A stretch of 64,000 bases of DNA from Branchinecta lynchi. Taxonomy: Eukaryota > Arthropoda > Branchiopoda > Anostraca > Branchinectidae. The stretch is from the NCBI GenBank assembly GCA_023053575.1, contig JAKZAP010000007.1, positions 20,423,464-20,487,463 of the forward strand. Reading direction: 5' to 3'. Under the pieces are notes generated by a model. That model did not search any database. It had not been told where the DNA came from and saw nothing but the letters and a program-made list of their open reading frames with translations. A program made the position numbers and the translations under genes. Shown one piece after another: positions 1 through 9,237 of this stretch. Position 1 is the stretch's first letter, and each line of letters opens with the position of its first letter.

Positions 1-344
1 TGGGGAACAGATAGCCCTAAGCCGGGATGAAGAGGACTGGTAGGGGAGCGAGGGTTCAACTTGACCCCGTCATTGGCGTATAACAGCCATACACAAATCG
101 TCAACTTTTGCCATTTCCGTACCTACTGATAATGGGTTAAATAGAATATTTGACTTTGAAATAGGTTTTTAGCGGGTACTCTGTCCTTGCTCCAGGGTAT
201 GGTGCCCCAGCGTGTATTCTATTTTCCTGAGGCTATATCACTGTGCCCATATACTGAGGATCTGTGCATGACTGGCGTATAACTACGGGTAGGGTTATAC
301 CCTAGATCACGATGACTATTGTAAAAGAATTCGGGTCTTCAGAT
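1..344. other. No recognisable feature
   Basis: Mixed sequence without long open frames, terminal repeats or similarity to the repeat families named elsewhere in the window. Confidence 0.5.
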
Positions 345-401
345 TTTTGTTTTAAAGTTTAACCGAATAGGGCTGAGATTCAACAGTCTAGTAACATATA
401 A

Positions 402-990
402 TGTTGACAATATTATCCGTAAAACCAACTTTTTAATTAAATCCCTCTCCACCCTTAAATCTTTCGGTTTGGATACTAAATGCCTCCTCTGTTATTTTAA
501 AACTTATATCCGTCCTCATTTAGAATATGCTTCTCCGGTTTGGCATTCTTCTCTTTCTGCAGAGCTCTCTGATCGCCTGGAAAATGTCCAAAAGAGAGCC
601 ATGAGAATCATTCTGGGTGATCATAATATTACATACGAAGAGGCTCTCATTAAACTTGACATTCCTAAATTATCTGTACGTAGAAATACTCTTTCAAACA
701 ATTTTGGAGCTAAGATAACGTGTTGTCCCCAGATGACCCATCTATTCCCACCTCCACTCCCGTCTTCCGTGCGTCGGTCCGAGAGGAATACTGGCAATAA
801 GTTTTCCCCATATCCCGCTAATTCTTCTACCCAATTTTTACGTAGTTTCATTCCATCATTTATTTCTGGTAATTTTTTGTAAGTGTATTAGTTAATTTGT
901 TTCTTGTGTGTCTGTGTATTTTGTAAATTTGTATTCCTTTTCTAGCTTTTAGCTATTCGGATTAAACTTGATTGATTGATTGATTGATTG
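402..990 (+). mobile_element. 5'-truncated non-LTR retrotransposon, (TTGA)n tail
   Basis: The element carries the last part of a reverse-transcriptase frame, a short 3' UTR and a tail of TTGA/ATTG units ending at 990. It is flanked by the 6-bp target duplication ATATAA (396-401 and 991-996) and sits inside a family F repeat. 5' truncation and a microsatellite-like tail fit the CR1/L2-type LINE group; the clade is inferred, not proved. A shorter copy of the same 3' end lies at 18536-18759. Confidence 0.85.
403..882 (+). pseudogene. LINE reverse transcriptase C-terminal remnant
   Basis: One open frame from 403 to 882 shows the end of a LINE reverse transcriptase: YIRPHLEYASPVWH, then NVQKRAMRIILG and LDIPKLSVRRN, the thumb-side motifs typical of non-LTR elements. 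After SVRRN the frame no longer matches the related copy at 48.1-48.8 kb, so a frameshift near 700 is likely. The polymerase core and endonuclease are absent through 5' truncation, so it cannot be functional. Confidence 0.85.
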
Positions 991-1469
991 ATATAACTCA
1001 CTTAAATGTTCATGAAAACCCGACAAAGCCACAGAAAGCGATATCATCGAATGAACTTATTCTTTCGGATTTGTGGTACCTCTACGTGCTTGTCCCTCTA
1101 CGCTTGAAATATTTACCAGCAAGAAATGTAAGCCGTTGCCGAAAAATAAAATAAGAATGTCAGATTCCTTGCAAGACATGTCCTAAAATTATTTTCTTAT
1201 TTTCTACAGGCACATCTTCTCCTATGTCGCATCTTTAGCACTGGAAATGCAGGCCTTTGTTTGAATTCAAATTCTCCGCGTCTGGATGAATTTTGGTTTC
1301 TGCGCAAGCAGCGCACACTCTGAACTTAATTACTAGATCCCAGGATGAAAAATACAAAATCCCTAAGATGAGTCAAAATATTTCGGTGCATTCAAGTATC
1401 AGATGTAAAAATAAGCTGCCTTTTCAGTGAAACTTTAAAGGACCTGTCTTGCCTCTATGACTCACCCTA

Positions 1470-1600
1470 CAAATATTCGTTCAGCACATGATGACTGCGA
1501 ATCATGTTTGACACTGCAAAACGGATACGTCAGTTACATTTTATTAGAGCTATATTTCGTACCTTCTTGGCAAGGATTCAATCTCCGAACTCCATCGTTC
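1470..1600 (-). repeat. Family S fragment
   Basis: Reverse-orientation piece of the foldback family S: it shares GCAAAACGGATACGTCAG and TTTTATTAGAGCTATATT with copies at 58815-59081 and 20239-20602. Ends are not defined. Confidence 0.7.
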
Positions 1601-1636
1601 GATCCCTTCTCATTTCCGAGATTTTTAACCTTCTAT

Positions 1637-2690
1637 TTTTGGGATCCCAAAACATGAGTGACGGGATACCTATGACTTCGTAAAATTTGTCCGTCGGTCT
1701 GTCTGTCACGTTTCAGTAAAGTTGTCTGCCCCACTGACCGGATATTCGTCCGTCCGTCTGTTAGCATGATGACTGTCGAAGGTGTTGAGATATTTTGTTC
1801 AAACTTGGTTCCACTGAGTCAAAGTACAGGTTAAGTTCGCAGATGATAATGTTTTTCAAAGTAATTAGACAGTGATTTTAGGCGTAAAGAGACATATTTT
1901 CAATCGGGGTGAACTGGGATCCAACCGAAACCGGAAATTTGCTAGAAGTATAAGTTGTTTCTGAAGTTGATTGCAGATTCATAATATAGGGGTCGGGAGA
2001 CGAGCTGAACTCATTCTTTGAACTTTTTACCTTGACGGATAAGCAGTTCGCCCGGAAGTTGTTTCTGAAGTCGATTCCAGATTCAAGATAGGAGTAAGAA
2101 TAAATGCTCAATCCGTATCTGAACTTCTTTTTTTTTCTCCGGAATCCTGCAACCCGGAATTGTGATAAAAGAGATAATTACTTCTGAAGTCGTATAGAGC
2201 TGTGATTTGAGTGCAAAATGCACGATAAATGCGGGTAAGTCCTTTGGCCCCGACCTGTGGAAAACCAGTACTTTTACTCTTTGTATATTTCTAACAAATT
2301 TCTCTGTCAGATTATTAGTGTCGGTATAAAGAAAATAATATTGAATCCACCTATCTGCTTTGTTTTACTACCTTGTAAACTGTAAGATCAGAATTAGATA
2401 ATATGTAATCCAGAATTGTCAGAAAGAACAAAATCCTTCGATATAAGTTACAAGATGCTGTATATAAAGAACTAGTTCGATCGGGACAGTTTATGATTTT
2501 AAGCATTGCTATCCCAATAGTAATCTGACCACAATCTGGGTGATCTGAACTGCTGAAAAACAATATGTTACCCTTACGGGACCTGCTGAAGACAGAGAAT
2601 CTACAAGACCCGTAGTCTGGACGAAAAAGTCCGTCATATATTAAACCTTTGGATTCCCGTCGAAACCTTTGGTCTTGTTATACAGGATAT
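1637..2690 (+). repeat. Family B element
   Basis: Starts at TTTTTGGGATCCCAAAA and ends at CCTTTGGTCTTGTT. The left part has a CCGTCCGTCTGT stretch and GATATTTTG(T)TCAAACTTGG. The middle holds degenerate tandem units with CCGGAA...CCGGAAA motifs. No terminal inverted repeats in the usual sense and no coding capacity. Other copies: 4668, 6288, 21976 (inverted dimer), 30642, 40534, 42985, 55905 and 56967. Confidence 0.75.
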
Positions 2691-2699
2691 TTTCCTTCT

Positions 2700-2993
2700 T
2701 ATGGCTGTGAAGAACAGGATATCGGTCATTTTTTAAGCTGCTGCCAGTGCTACTCCTTCCGGAAATTCGAAGAGAGTTTTCTAGTGGGGTTACCCCGTAC
2801 TTCCTGGTATTCTTAAAGGACTTCTCGTACTTATTCCGTCTTTTATATTATCCCTTGTTCACCTACGGAATTATAACCTTCAAAAGTCCTCATCGTTGTT
2901 TTGATACAGATACTTTTTAGGGTATTTCGATTTTTTATTTATAATTCCCAGTAAAATTGGGCTGAAAGAATACTTCAAAATCTCTTTTACACC
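2700..2993. other. No recognisable feature
   Basis: Spacer between a B element and the K element. No motif or open frame is supported. Confidence 0.4.
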
Positions 2994-2996
2994 TAA

Positions 2997-3696
2997 AGGA
3001 CGGCTCAGACGGCGTTCGTAAAGTGCGTAAAGTCGTTCGCAAAGTTCGCAAAGTTGCTCCGTTAACCTTCCGTAAACCTTTACGGGAGCAGGCAAGAAGT
3101 TAACTTTAGTTAACTTTTTTCGTAAAGTTCGGAAGGTTGACCAACGGGAGAAGAGATCGGAAATAAGATATGAAAATGTATTTTAAAATGGGGAATAAGA
3201 GAATGAAAATGATGAGATGATGATTCTTAGAGGTTATATGCTGATAATAATAAGGTCTAATAACTTGAAACGTTATTTTGCAAGGATAATTATAAACAAT
3301 GTGATTTTTTTTTTAGAGTTTTGTTGTTCTAGTTGGTTTCTGTCAGGAGAGTTGGGAAAAAAGAATTACTTATTGGTTTAAATTGTTTTGAACTGATTTA
3401 TTTAATTATATTATTTTTGTTATTGGATTATTTTTATTTATTTATTGGAGGTTCTTCCTGTATCTGGATATTAACCATGGCCCATGATGGCTTTTAGTGT
3501 TAAGAAACATCTGCCTATCATATATAATAATAATTATCTCTAACGATTATAAATTTTTTTCTTTCTAGAACAAATTGCAACAAACAATTCTCGTAATGTT
3601 ATCTAGGTGAAATTCCCGTCTGAGCAGCGACAACCTTTACGGAGCATACTTAGCGAAAAACTTTACGAACTTAACGAACTTCGTCTGAGTCGTCCT
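2997..3696 (+). mobile_element. Element K: 700-bp, AGGACG ends, TAA duplications
   Basis: Imperfect terminal inverted repeats begin AGGACGGCTCAGACG at the left and read CGTCTGAGTCGTCCT at the right. Both are followed inward by GTTCGTAAAGT-like subrepeats. The element is bounded by TAA on both sides (2994-2996 and 3697-3699). Three-base TWA target duplication with short G-rich ends is typical of PIF/Harbinger-derived non-autonomous elements. No transposase is present. Confidence 0.7.
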
Positions 3697-4009
3697 TAAT
3701 GCTCGGCGTGTTTGGTGCGAAAATCCTGCAGTGCTCGTCCCAAATACTTTGTCGGATATCGTTGCCAGAAAGAAACCCGGTGCCAAGCAGTCTCCCGAGT
3801 ATAAATTCCAAACACACCCTATATTCAATATAGACTTTCATTTTCAGTCTGCGAATTTATGAAATCCAAGAGGTAGACCGATTTAAGTTGGACAAACTTC
3901 AAACTAATTCTGCTTGATGAATGAACTATGAGCCAACTATTTTTTGTCAGGGGTTTTTAGGCTCCTCAAGAGATTAGTTCTATGAGGCAATAACAGATAA
4001 ATAATTTCA

Positions 4010-4330
4010 GTGATATTTTATACTTAAAGTTTAATCGAAAAGGGCGAAGACCCGACATTCTAGTTAAACATCACGTATTCACTTGAATAGGCCTGACAAC
4101 CCGAAAAAAAATGCATAACTCCGTTTGTCCGTAGTCCACAGATAACGGTTTCAGAATGAACTTAATCTTTCGGATTTGTGGTACCTCCATGCACCTATCC
4201 CTCTATGCTTGAAATATTTACCAACTAAAAAGGTAAGCCATTGCCGAAAAATAAGCCGCACTAATCGGCTTTAATCCTGCAGATGCAGGCTTGTTTTCGA
4301 ATTCTATTCTAAATATTCGTGTCTTGATGA
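4010..4330 (-). repeat. Family F repeat copy
   Basis: Matches the other F copies from AAAGTTTAATCGAAAAGGGC through CGGATTTGTGGTACCTCC and the AAATATTTACCAACT segment. Minus orientation relative to the copy at 24835. Confidence 0.7.
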
Positions 4331-4667
4331 ATTTTATTTACTGTTAATATTGCTCCAGTGTATTTCAAAAGTAATAATAATAATATGAAGAAAAAAATAC
4401 ATTTATATATATATATGTATGGCTACATATATCGTTTATCGACCAAAACAGCAAAGAAAGGTAGCAAAGGTAAGTCAACCTAACACTTTCAACAAGATAT
4501 AGAAAATGGTCAATGGCCAGTATTACCAAATAAACACGACTAAGAACTACTAACCGAATTAATAAAGTAAGGCACAAATGAGTTACATATCTTATCAGTT
4601 GAGTCCATTTGATAGTTGGTTAATTTAACCTTGTTTGAGTTGGTTTGAGCACGAGTCTTGGGCCTGT

Positions 4668-5570
4668 TTTTGGGATTCCAAAATGTAAGTGACGGGATAC
4701 CTGTGATTTCGTAAAAGTTGTCCGTCCGTTCGTCTGATAGACCGATAACTCTCGAAGGGGTTGAGATAGGTTTCTTGAAACTTGGAATGATGACTCTCAA
4801 ATGAGCCCTCTAGCCCCAAATTTAGCGGTGGGTTTTCAAATTAAGGGACGAAAAAAAATATTTGAAAAAGCCAATGAGGTAGTCGATCTAAAAGCAAGAA
4901 GACATACTAAATCCATTATCTGAAACTCATTTTCTCGCCGGACAATTAGTTCGTCCGGAATCCGGCCAAAACCGAAAAATGTGTTAAAAGTAAAATTTGT
5001 ATTTGAAGATGATTAAATGTTTGGTGTAGGGATAAGAAGACATGCTGAATCCATATATGACAATCATTTCCTAAACGGGCACATAGTACGCCCAAAATCC
5101 GGCCGAAACCGGAAAATGTTCAAAAGTTTCGTCTGAAGTTGATTAGAGATTCGACATAGTGGTAAAGAGGCATGCTGAATCTGTAAATGAAAATTATTTT
5201 CTCGCCGGACAAATAATTCGCCCGGAATCCGGCCCAAACTAGAAAATTTGTTGAAGTTAGTTGCAGTTCATCTGAAGCTGATTAGAGGTTCAATATAGGG
5301 ATAAGGAGATATGCTGCATTCGTCTTGAGCTTTATTTTTTTGCCGGACTAGTAGTCCCTCCGGAGTCCAGCCGAAACCGGATATTTGGCGGAAGTAAGGC
5401 AGGAAGTTTCGATGAATTTCGTCAAAGTAGATTTTTCCATTATAATGTCGATAATATCTCTGTCTCTGTTCATATTATCTATCCATATTATACATCCTGA
5501 AATCCGAATATCATCATTATCTGGATATCATCCAAAACGGAATACTGGATATGCACTGACATCTTGAGTG
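4668..5570 (+). repeat. Family B element
   Basis: Starts at TTTTTGGGATTCCAAAA and contains several internal units of about 137 bp, each with GACATGCTGAATCC and CCGGACAA...CCGGAATCCGGCC. The right terminus GGTCTTGTT is missing, so the copy is truncated or has a degraded end. Confidence 0.7.
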
Positions 5571-5734
5571 ACACAAATCCTTCCCATCAATCTGACAAAA
5601 AACTAGACTCTTGTGTTAGTGACGGTTCAAGGTTTTAAGGTTCAAGGTTTCAATTACACTTCTGTATAAAATGATAATAAATAGAGGGTCAAGCATGGGA
5701 CACAAGGTCGATTGACACATAATGAAAGTGAGAA

Positions 5735-5830
5735 GAATTTTCCAGAGACCACTGTACCTGTTCAGATACCACGGTAACTGCGGTAACTCCGTGTATCAGA
5801 TACCATGGTATCTGAAAAAACGCAACTATA
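5735..5830. repeat. Palindrome-rich repeat (CAGATACCATGGTATCTG)
   Basis: Contains the perfect 18-bp palindrome CAGATACCATGGTATCTG and related CAGATACCACGGTAACTG pieces. A longer array of the same unit is at 40115-40535. Confidence 0.65.
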
Positions 5831-5869
5831 GTATGGTCGGTAGAAGTTTTGTTTGCGCAGTTCGTTTTT

Positions 5870-6065
5870 TTCCTGACGAGGACCCTTGCGAAGAAGGGAC
5901 AAAATATCGCTGAAAAACATCATAGCTGACTTTCCGTTTTAGCCAAGTTTCCCAGTCTGCTGAGGCTCAAGGAGTATTTATAAATAAATGTTTGCTAAAA
6001 TTAGGCTTTTCGACCTGTTAAATGTAAGACCATATATTCATTCAGCCCAAGCTGCTAATCTGCAT
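5870..6065 (+). repeat. Family S fragment
   Basis: Shows the right-hand part of S (GAGGACCCTTGCGAAGAAGG, AAATATCGCTG) and then, near 6035, TTCAGCCCAAGCTGCTAATC in the opposite orientation, so two partial arms are joined here. Confidence 0.6.
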
Positions 6066-6959
6066 GTCTGGGCTATGCAAGTTCCGTACTTGCGGGCGTC
6101 AATTTTCCTTCAGCCCGATCTCAAATAAGCGTAACCGACGATGTCGTGCATAATAATTTCTCTGCAGATCCAATTGTTACGAAAACTCCACACATTCGGT
6201 CAAATGCAGGTTACCAGACCCATATACAGCTATCGCGAAACGAGTGCGTCGGCATCCAAATAGTTAAGTACCATACACTGCATACAGCCTTTTTTGGAAT
6301 CCCAAAATGTTAGTGACGGGATACCCATGACTTTGTAAAGTTGGTCCATTTCTCCGTCTATGAGCGCGAAAACCCTCGATGGAGTGGAGAAATTTTGTTC
6401 AAATGTGGTGCGAGGAGGATTCTTCCTAGACGGGCTTCGAAGTTGCATTATTTAGGGGCGCGGTTTCGAAGCAGAGGTCGAAACTAATAATCTCATAAAG
6501 TTAATGTGACAGTCGATGTAGGGGTAAAGAGATATATCAACACCGGAAGACTGGTAGAAGCGAAATTTGCATCTGACTGCGGTTATTTATTGCTTCGATT
6601 TAAGGCCCATTCACAACGGGTTTTAACTAACACTCGGTACCAGCCAGTTCCAGAAATTAGCTGGGTTTCCGCCGTTCGCAATCGATACTGGTGCCAGTTT
6701 GGGGTATCAGCTAGCGCACCCAAGTTGAAGTCAGTTCAACTTTTCAGGGTACTAGCCTAATCACATTACTTAGGGGGATTCTCAGATATGTTCCAATTGG
6801 CTAACGCTGAACCACGTCAGACCGAAGAACAATGACCTATATTCACTTTCAGTTTTCAAGACAGCAAGGAGTGGATGTGATTTTATCTATTGGGCTTGGT
6901 TCGAAACTAGCCAATCAGAATATTCCTCAATACTCCCCAAAATAATCTGATTTCATAAA

Positions 6960-7400
6960 CTCAATTGTTTACCCATATACTTCATATGGCTGTCTGATCT
7001 GGAGCAGCAATTTTTACAGTAATTTCGAAAGAGTCCAGTTTCTTCAGAACAAGGCCGTGAGGATCATAGGCAAGTATGTCCAGGATTTGAATGATAAAAG
7101 TGCTTGTTTTAAGTCTTTAAATTTGCTCAACGTGGGACAACTACGGGATTATCAAGCGGCAGTTTTCGTTTTCCAAGTGTTTTTCGTGATACTTACCGTG
7201 CAAACAGTGATATTCATGAATATGATACGAGGAATAGTGAAAATTTGGTGATTGAGCTTAAGAGTAGCACAAGATCAGGATTTCGATTGCAGTTTCGTGG
7301 AACTGCAGTCTGGAATTCTTTACCAGTGAGCATTAGGGCGGCTGAGCATCTTTTAGAGTTTAAGAGAAAATTAAAAGAATATTTAATAAAAGATGGTTGA
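6960..7400 (+). pseudogene. LINE reverse transcriptase C-terminal remnant (second lineage)
   Basis: Two frames together show SYGCLIWSSNF, VQFLQNKAVRIIGKY, LNLLNVGQLRDYQ, then after a frameshift near 7180 YDTRNSENLVIELKSS, GTAVWNSLPVSIR and EFKRKLKEYL up to a stop at 7398. This is the classic end of many LINE reverse transcriptases. The catalytic core is missing, so this is a dead fragment. Confidence 0.8.
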
Positions 7401-7417
7401 GAAATGTATTTATTTGT

Positions 7418-7625
7418 TAGGGGGTAGGGGGTGGTAGGTAGGTAGGGTGGTCTGGCTGGTTGGGAGGAACGGTTGGTTGGGGGTGGTAGGGAGGAAATGG
7501 TGGATGGGTGGTGGGGGTGGTAGGGAGGGAGTAGGGTTGTTGGGAGGTATATGTTTATTTTGGAGAGGATAATGTGAAGGAGTTTGGTCTGTTTGTTGTT
7601 GTTTTTCTTTTGGGGGGGGGTCGGT
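7418..7625 (+). repeat. G-rich GGTAGG/GGTTGG tract
   Basis: Nearly pure G, T and A on this strand with many GGG and GGTAGG runs, ending with nine G near 7612-7620. It could form G-quadruplexes and is probably the expanded 3' region of the LINE. The minus frame here gives a proline/threonine-rich peptide that is only the complement of the repeat. Confidence 0.7.
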
Positions 7626-8034
7626 TCTTTTTTTTTCTTTTTTCATTAGTTATTTATTATGTTGTCTGTTGGTGTGTTTAGAAAATGGTTAAACTTTACT
7701 ACTGTAAGTATCCTATCCTCAAAGTTGAACTGATTTCAACTTTTGTGCGAGACTATAGCTGGTATCCGAAACTGGCACCAAGATCAATTGCGAACGGCAG
7801 AAACCCAGCTCATTCTTCGTCTCAGAGCGATTTCCACCCAGCTCATTCTTCGTTTCAGAGCGATTTCCAGAACTGGCTGGTATCGAGTATTAGCTAAAAC
7901 CTGTTGTGAATGGGCCTTTAAGGGTATGTAGACACTGACTCCCATTTTGAACTTTATGTTCTCGCTGGACTAGTATTTCACCCCGAATCCGGTCAAAACC
8001 GAAATGCTGGTCAAACTGAAAGTTGTTTAATAGC

Positions 8035-8178
8035 ACGAACACACGATAAGGGTCGAGAGCTCCCGTACTGGAATTCCTGCCCGGATTTTCGTCACCATCA
8101 TCACTTCTATATGGAAAAGTTGAAATTTTTTCAACTTGATGATGAAAGTGCGGGAAATCCGGCCAGGAAATGCTGATC
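8035..8178 (+). mobile_element. Element G copy (short palindromic MITE)
   Basis: About 145 bp with ends GCACGAACACACGATAAGG and CTGATCGTGTGTAAG, the same family as the intact copy at 53683-53843. The ends have mutated, and the centre carries AAGTTGAAATTTTTTCAACTT. Confidence 0.75.
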
Positions 8179-8259
8179 GTGTGTAAGACCAACTTCAACA
8201 ATGACGATAAACCACACAAGTGGCTTGACCGCTCTATCCTCAAAAGCTGGCGATAGAAC

Positions 8260-8950
8260 AAAAATACAAGGGCATAGAGGTACCACAAATCACACAGAAA
8301 TTCCACTATTTGAAAATCGATTATTCGTGAACAGCGGAACAACGAAGTAAAGGCCCATTCACAACGGGTTTTAGCTAATACACGATACCAGCCAGTTCCG
8401 GAAATCGCTCTGATACCGAGAACTAGCTGGGTTTCTGCCGTTCGCAATTGATCTCGGTGCCAGTTTCCGATACCAGCTAGTCTCGCACCCAAGTTGAAAT
8501 CAGTTCAACTTTCGAGGGTAGGTACTAGCCAATCAGATTATTTTGGGGAATATTGATGAATATTCTGATTGGCTAGTTTCGAAGCCCAATAGATACAATC
8601 ACATCCATTCCTTGCTGTCTTGAAAACCGAAAGTGAATTTAGGTCATTGTTCTTCGGTCTGACGTAGTTCAGCGTTAGCCAATCGGAACGTGCCTCAGAA
8701 TTATGTAAAGTAATGTGATTGCCTAGTACCCTGAAAAGTTGAACTGATTTCAACTTGGGTGAAAGACTAGCTGGTACCCGAAACTGACAACAGTATCGAT
8801 TGCGAACGGCAGAACTGGCTGGAACCGAGTATTAGTTAAAACGCGTTGTGAATGGGCCTTAATACATTTTCAGCGGGTCTTCAAGCCAATTTTAGCGAAT
8901 AAGTAATGGGTAACTAGATTGTCCAATCCCATCCCTTTTCGGTTAAACTT
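8260..8950 (+). repeat. Family F repeat copy, split by element H
   Basis: F sequence at 8260-8350 ends in GAACAACGAAGTAA and resumes at TACATTTTCAGCGGGTCTTC (8863). Other F copies read CGAAGTAACGCATTTTCAGC with nothing between, so they serve as the empty site for the H insertion. Confidence 0.8.
8351..8859 (+). mobile_element. Element H copy 2, complete (509 bp)
   Basis: Ends AGGCCCATTCACAACGGG and CGCGTTGTGAATGGGCCT, flanked by TAA (8348-8350, 8860-8862). Each arm of about 170 bp is the inverse of the other, with CAGTTCAACTTTC and GCCGTTCGCAAT as landmarks, and the centre also contains GATTGGCTAG inverse pairs. A 200-aa open frame on the minus strand across 7890-8492 is only arm and neighbour sequence. 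No transposase; PIF/Harbinger-like by target duplication. Confidence 0.88.
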
Positions 8951-9116
8951 TAACATTTGTTTTTATATTCCTTTTTTTTACTCCACTTTTCCAATGAATT
9001 GTTGGACAGCTTTTGCTTGTGAAACCCTAGCATAATAAGTTACACGTATTACTATCTGCTGGAGACGATGACTGTGTGTATCCTACGTAAAATAAAGCAA
9101 AATTAAATGAACTTAC

Positions 9117-9237
9117 TTGGTCATATAGAAAGTTTCATTATAGGCATTGTCGCCGAAAAACATAATCTCAAGTTTTCCTCTTGAAACAGCTTCTGGGAAG
9201 TTGTAAGAGCTGTAAATCATCACACGGAACTGGTTGG
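9117..9237 (-). CDS. Lipase gene exon, start of the PLAT domain
   Basis: This short exon of 121 bp was found by phase and homology. The acceptor is ATTTTGCAG ending at 9238 and the donor CCAA|GTAAGT at 9116. The phase-1 base from the previous exon makes Ala435, followed by NQFRVMIYSS and GKLEIMFFGDNAYNETFYM. This has the alternating beta pattern and G-x-L start of the second strand of a PLAT/LH2 domain, the C-terminal domain that binds colipase or lipid in this family. It leaves at phase 2, so at least one more coding exon is needed. I found no convincing continuation between 1 and 9116. Confidence 0.9.

Larger units (their letters stand above)
345..1170 (-). repeat. Family F repeat copy, split by a LINE
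   Basis: Minus-strand copy of an unclassified repeat of about 300 bp. Its landmarks are AAAGTTTAACCGAA at one end and TTTGTGGTACCTCTA near the other. The parts 345-401 and 991-1170 are separated by the LINE at 402-990. Other copies lie near 4010-4330, 8260-8950, 24835-25135, 27655-28095, 28975-29480 and 37955-38150. No protein or known superfamily mark is visible. Confidence 0.7.
6950..7688 (+). mobile_element. LINE 3' end inserted in element H
   Basis: About 740 bp that interrupt H. It begins with the end of a reverse-transcriptase frame and finishes with a G-rich 3' region. It is a different lineage from the TTGA-tailed LINE. Exact edges and target duplication were not resolved. Confidence 0.7.
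6603..7917 (-). mobile_element. Element H copy 1, interrupted by a LINE
   Basis: Ends are AGGCCCATTCACAACGGG and its inverse ending GTGAATGGGCCT, bounded by the perfect 3-bp duplication TTA (6600-6602 and 7918-7920). Arms match the intact copy at 8351-8859 in reverse orientation. The left part covers 6603 to about 6950 and the right part about 7690 to 7917; the sequence between is a LINE 3' end. The TWA duplication and GGCCC-like end point to a PIF/Harbinger-type non-autonomous element. Confidence 0.85.
6288..8030 (+). repeat. Family B element split by nested insertions
   Basis: B sequence runs from TTTTTTGGAATCCCAAAA (6288) to GCTTCGATTTA (6602) and resumes at TTAGGGTATGTAGACAC (7918). Removing 6603-7920 rebuilds the usual B context (gttcgatttaggggtaagaagacatg in other copies). 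It is therefore the outer layer of a three-layer nest, B containing H containing a LINE. Confidence 0.75.

Noticed and set aside
7410..7646. Minus-strand open frame of 78 codons rich in proline and threonine.
   Set aside because: It is the complement of a GGTAGG/GGTTGG tract and has no independent support.
7890..8492. Longest open frame in the window, 200 codons, minus strand.
   Set aside because: It runs across the end of B, element G, part of F and one arm of H, so it cannot be a natural gene.
1..9116. Search for the last PLAT exon of the lipase.
   Set aside because: No minus-strand segment with a phase-2 acceptor and a PLAT-like strand pattern was found; most of the region is accounted for by repeats, so the exon is probably outside the window.
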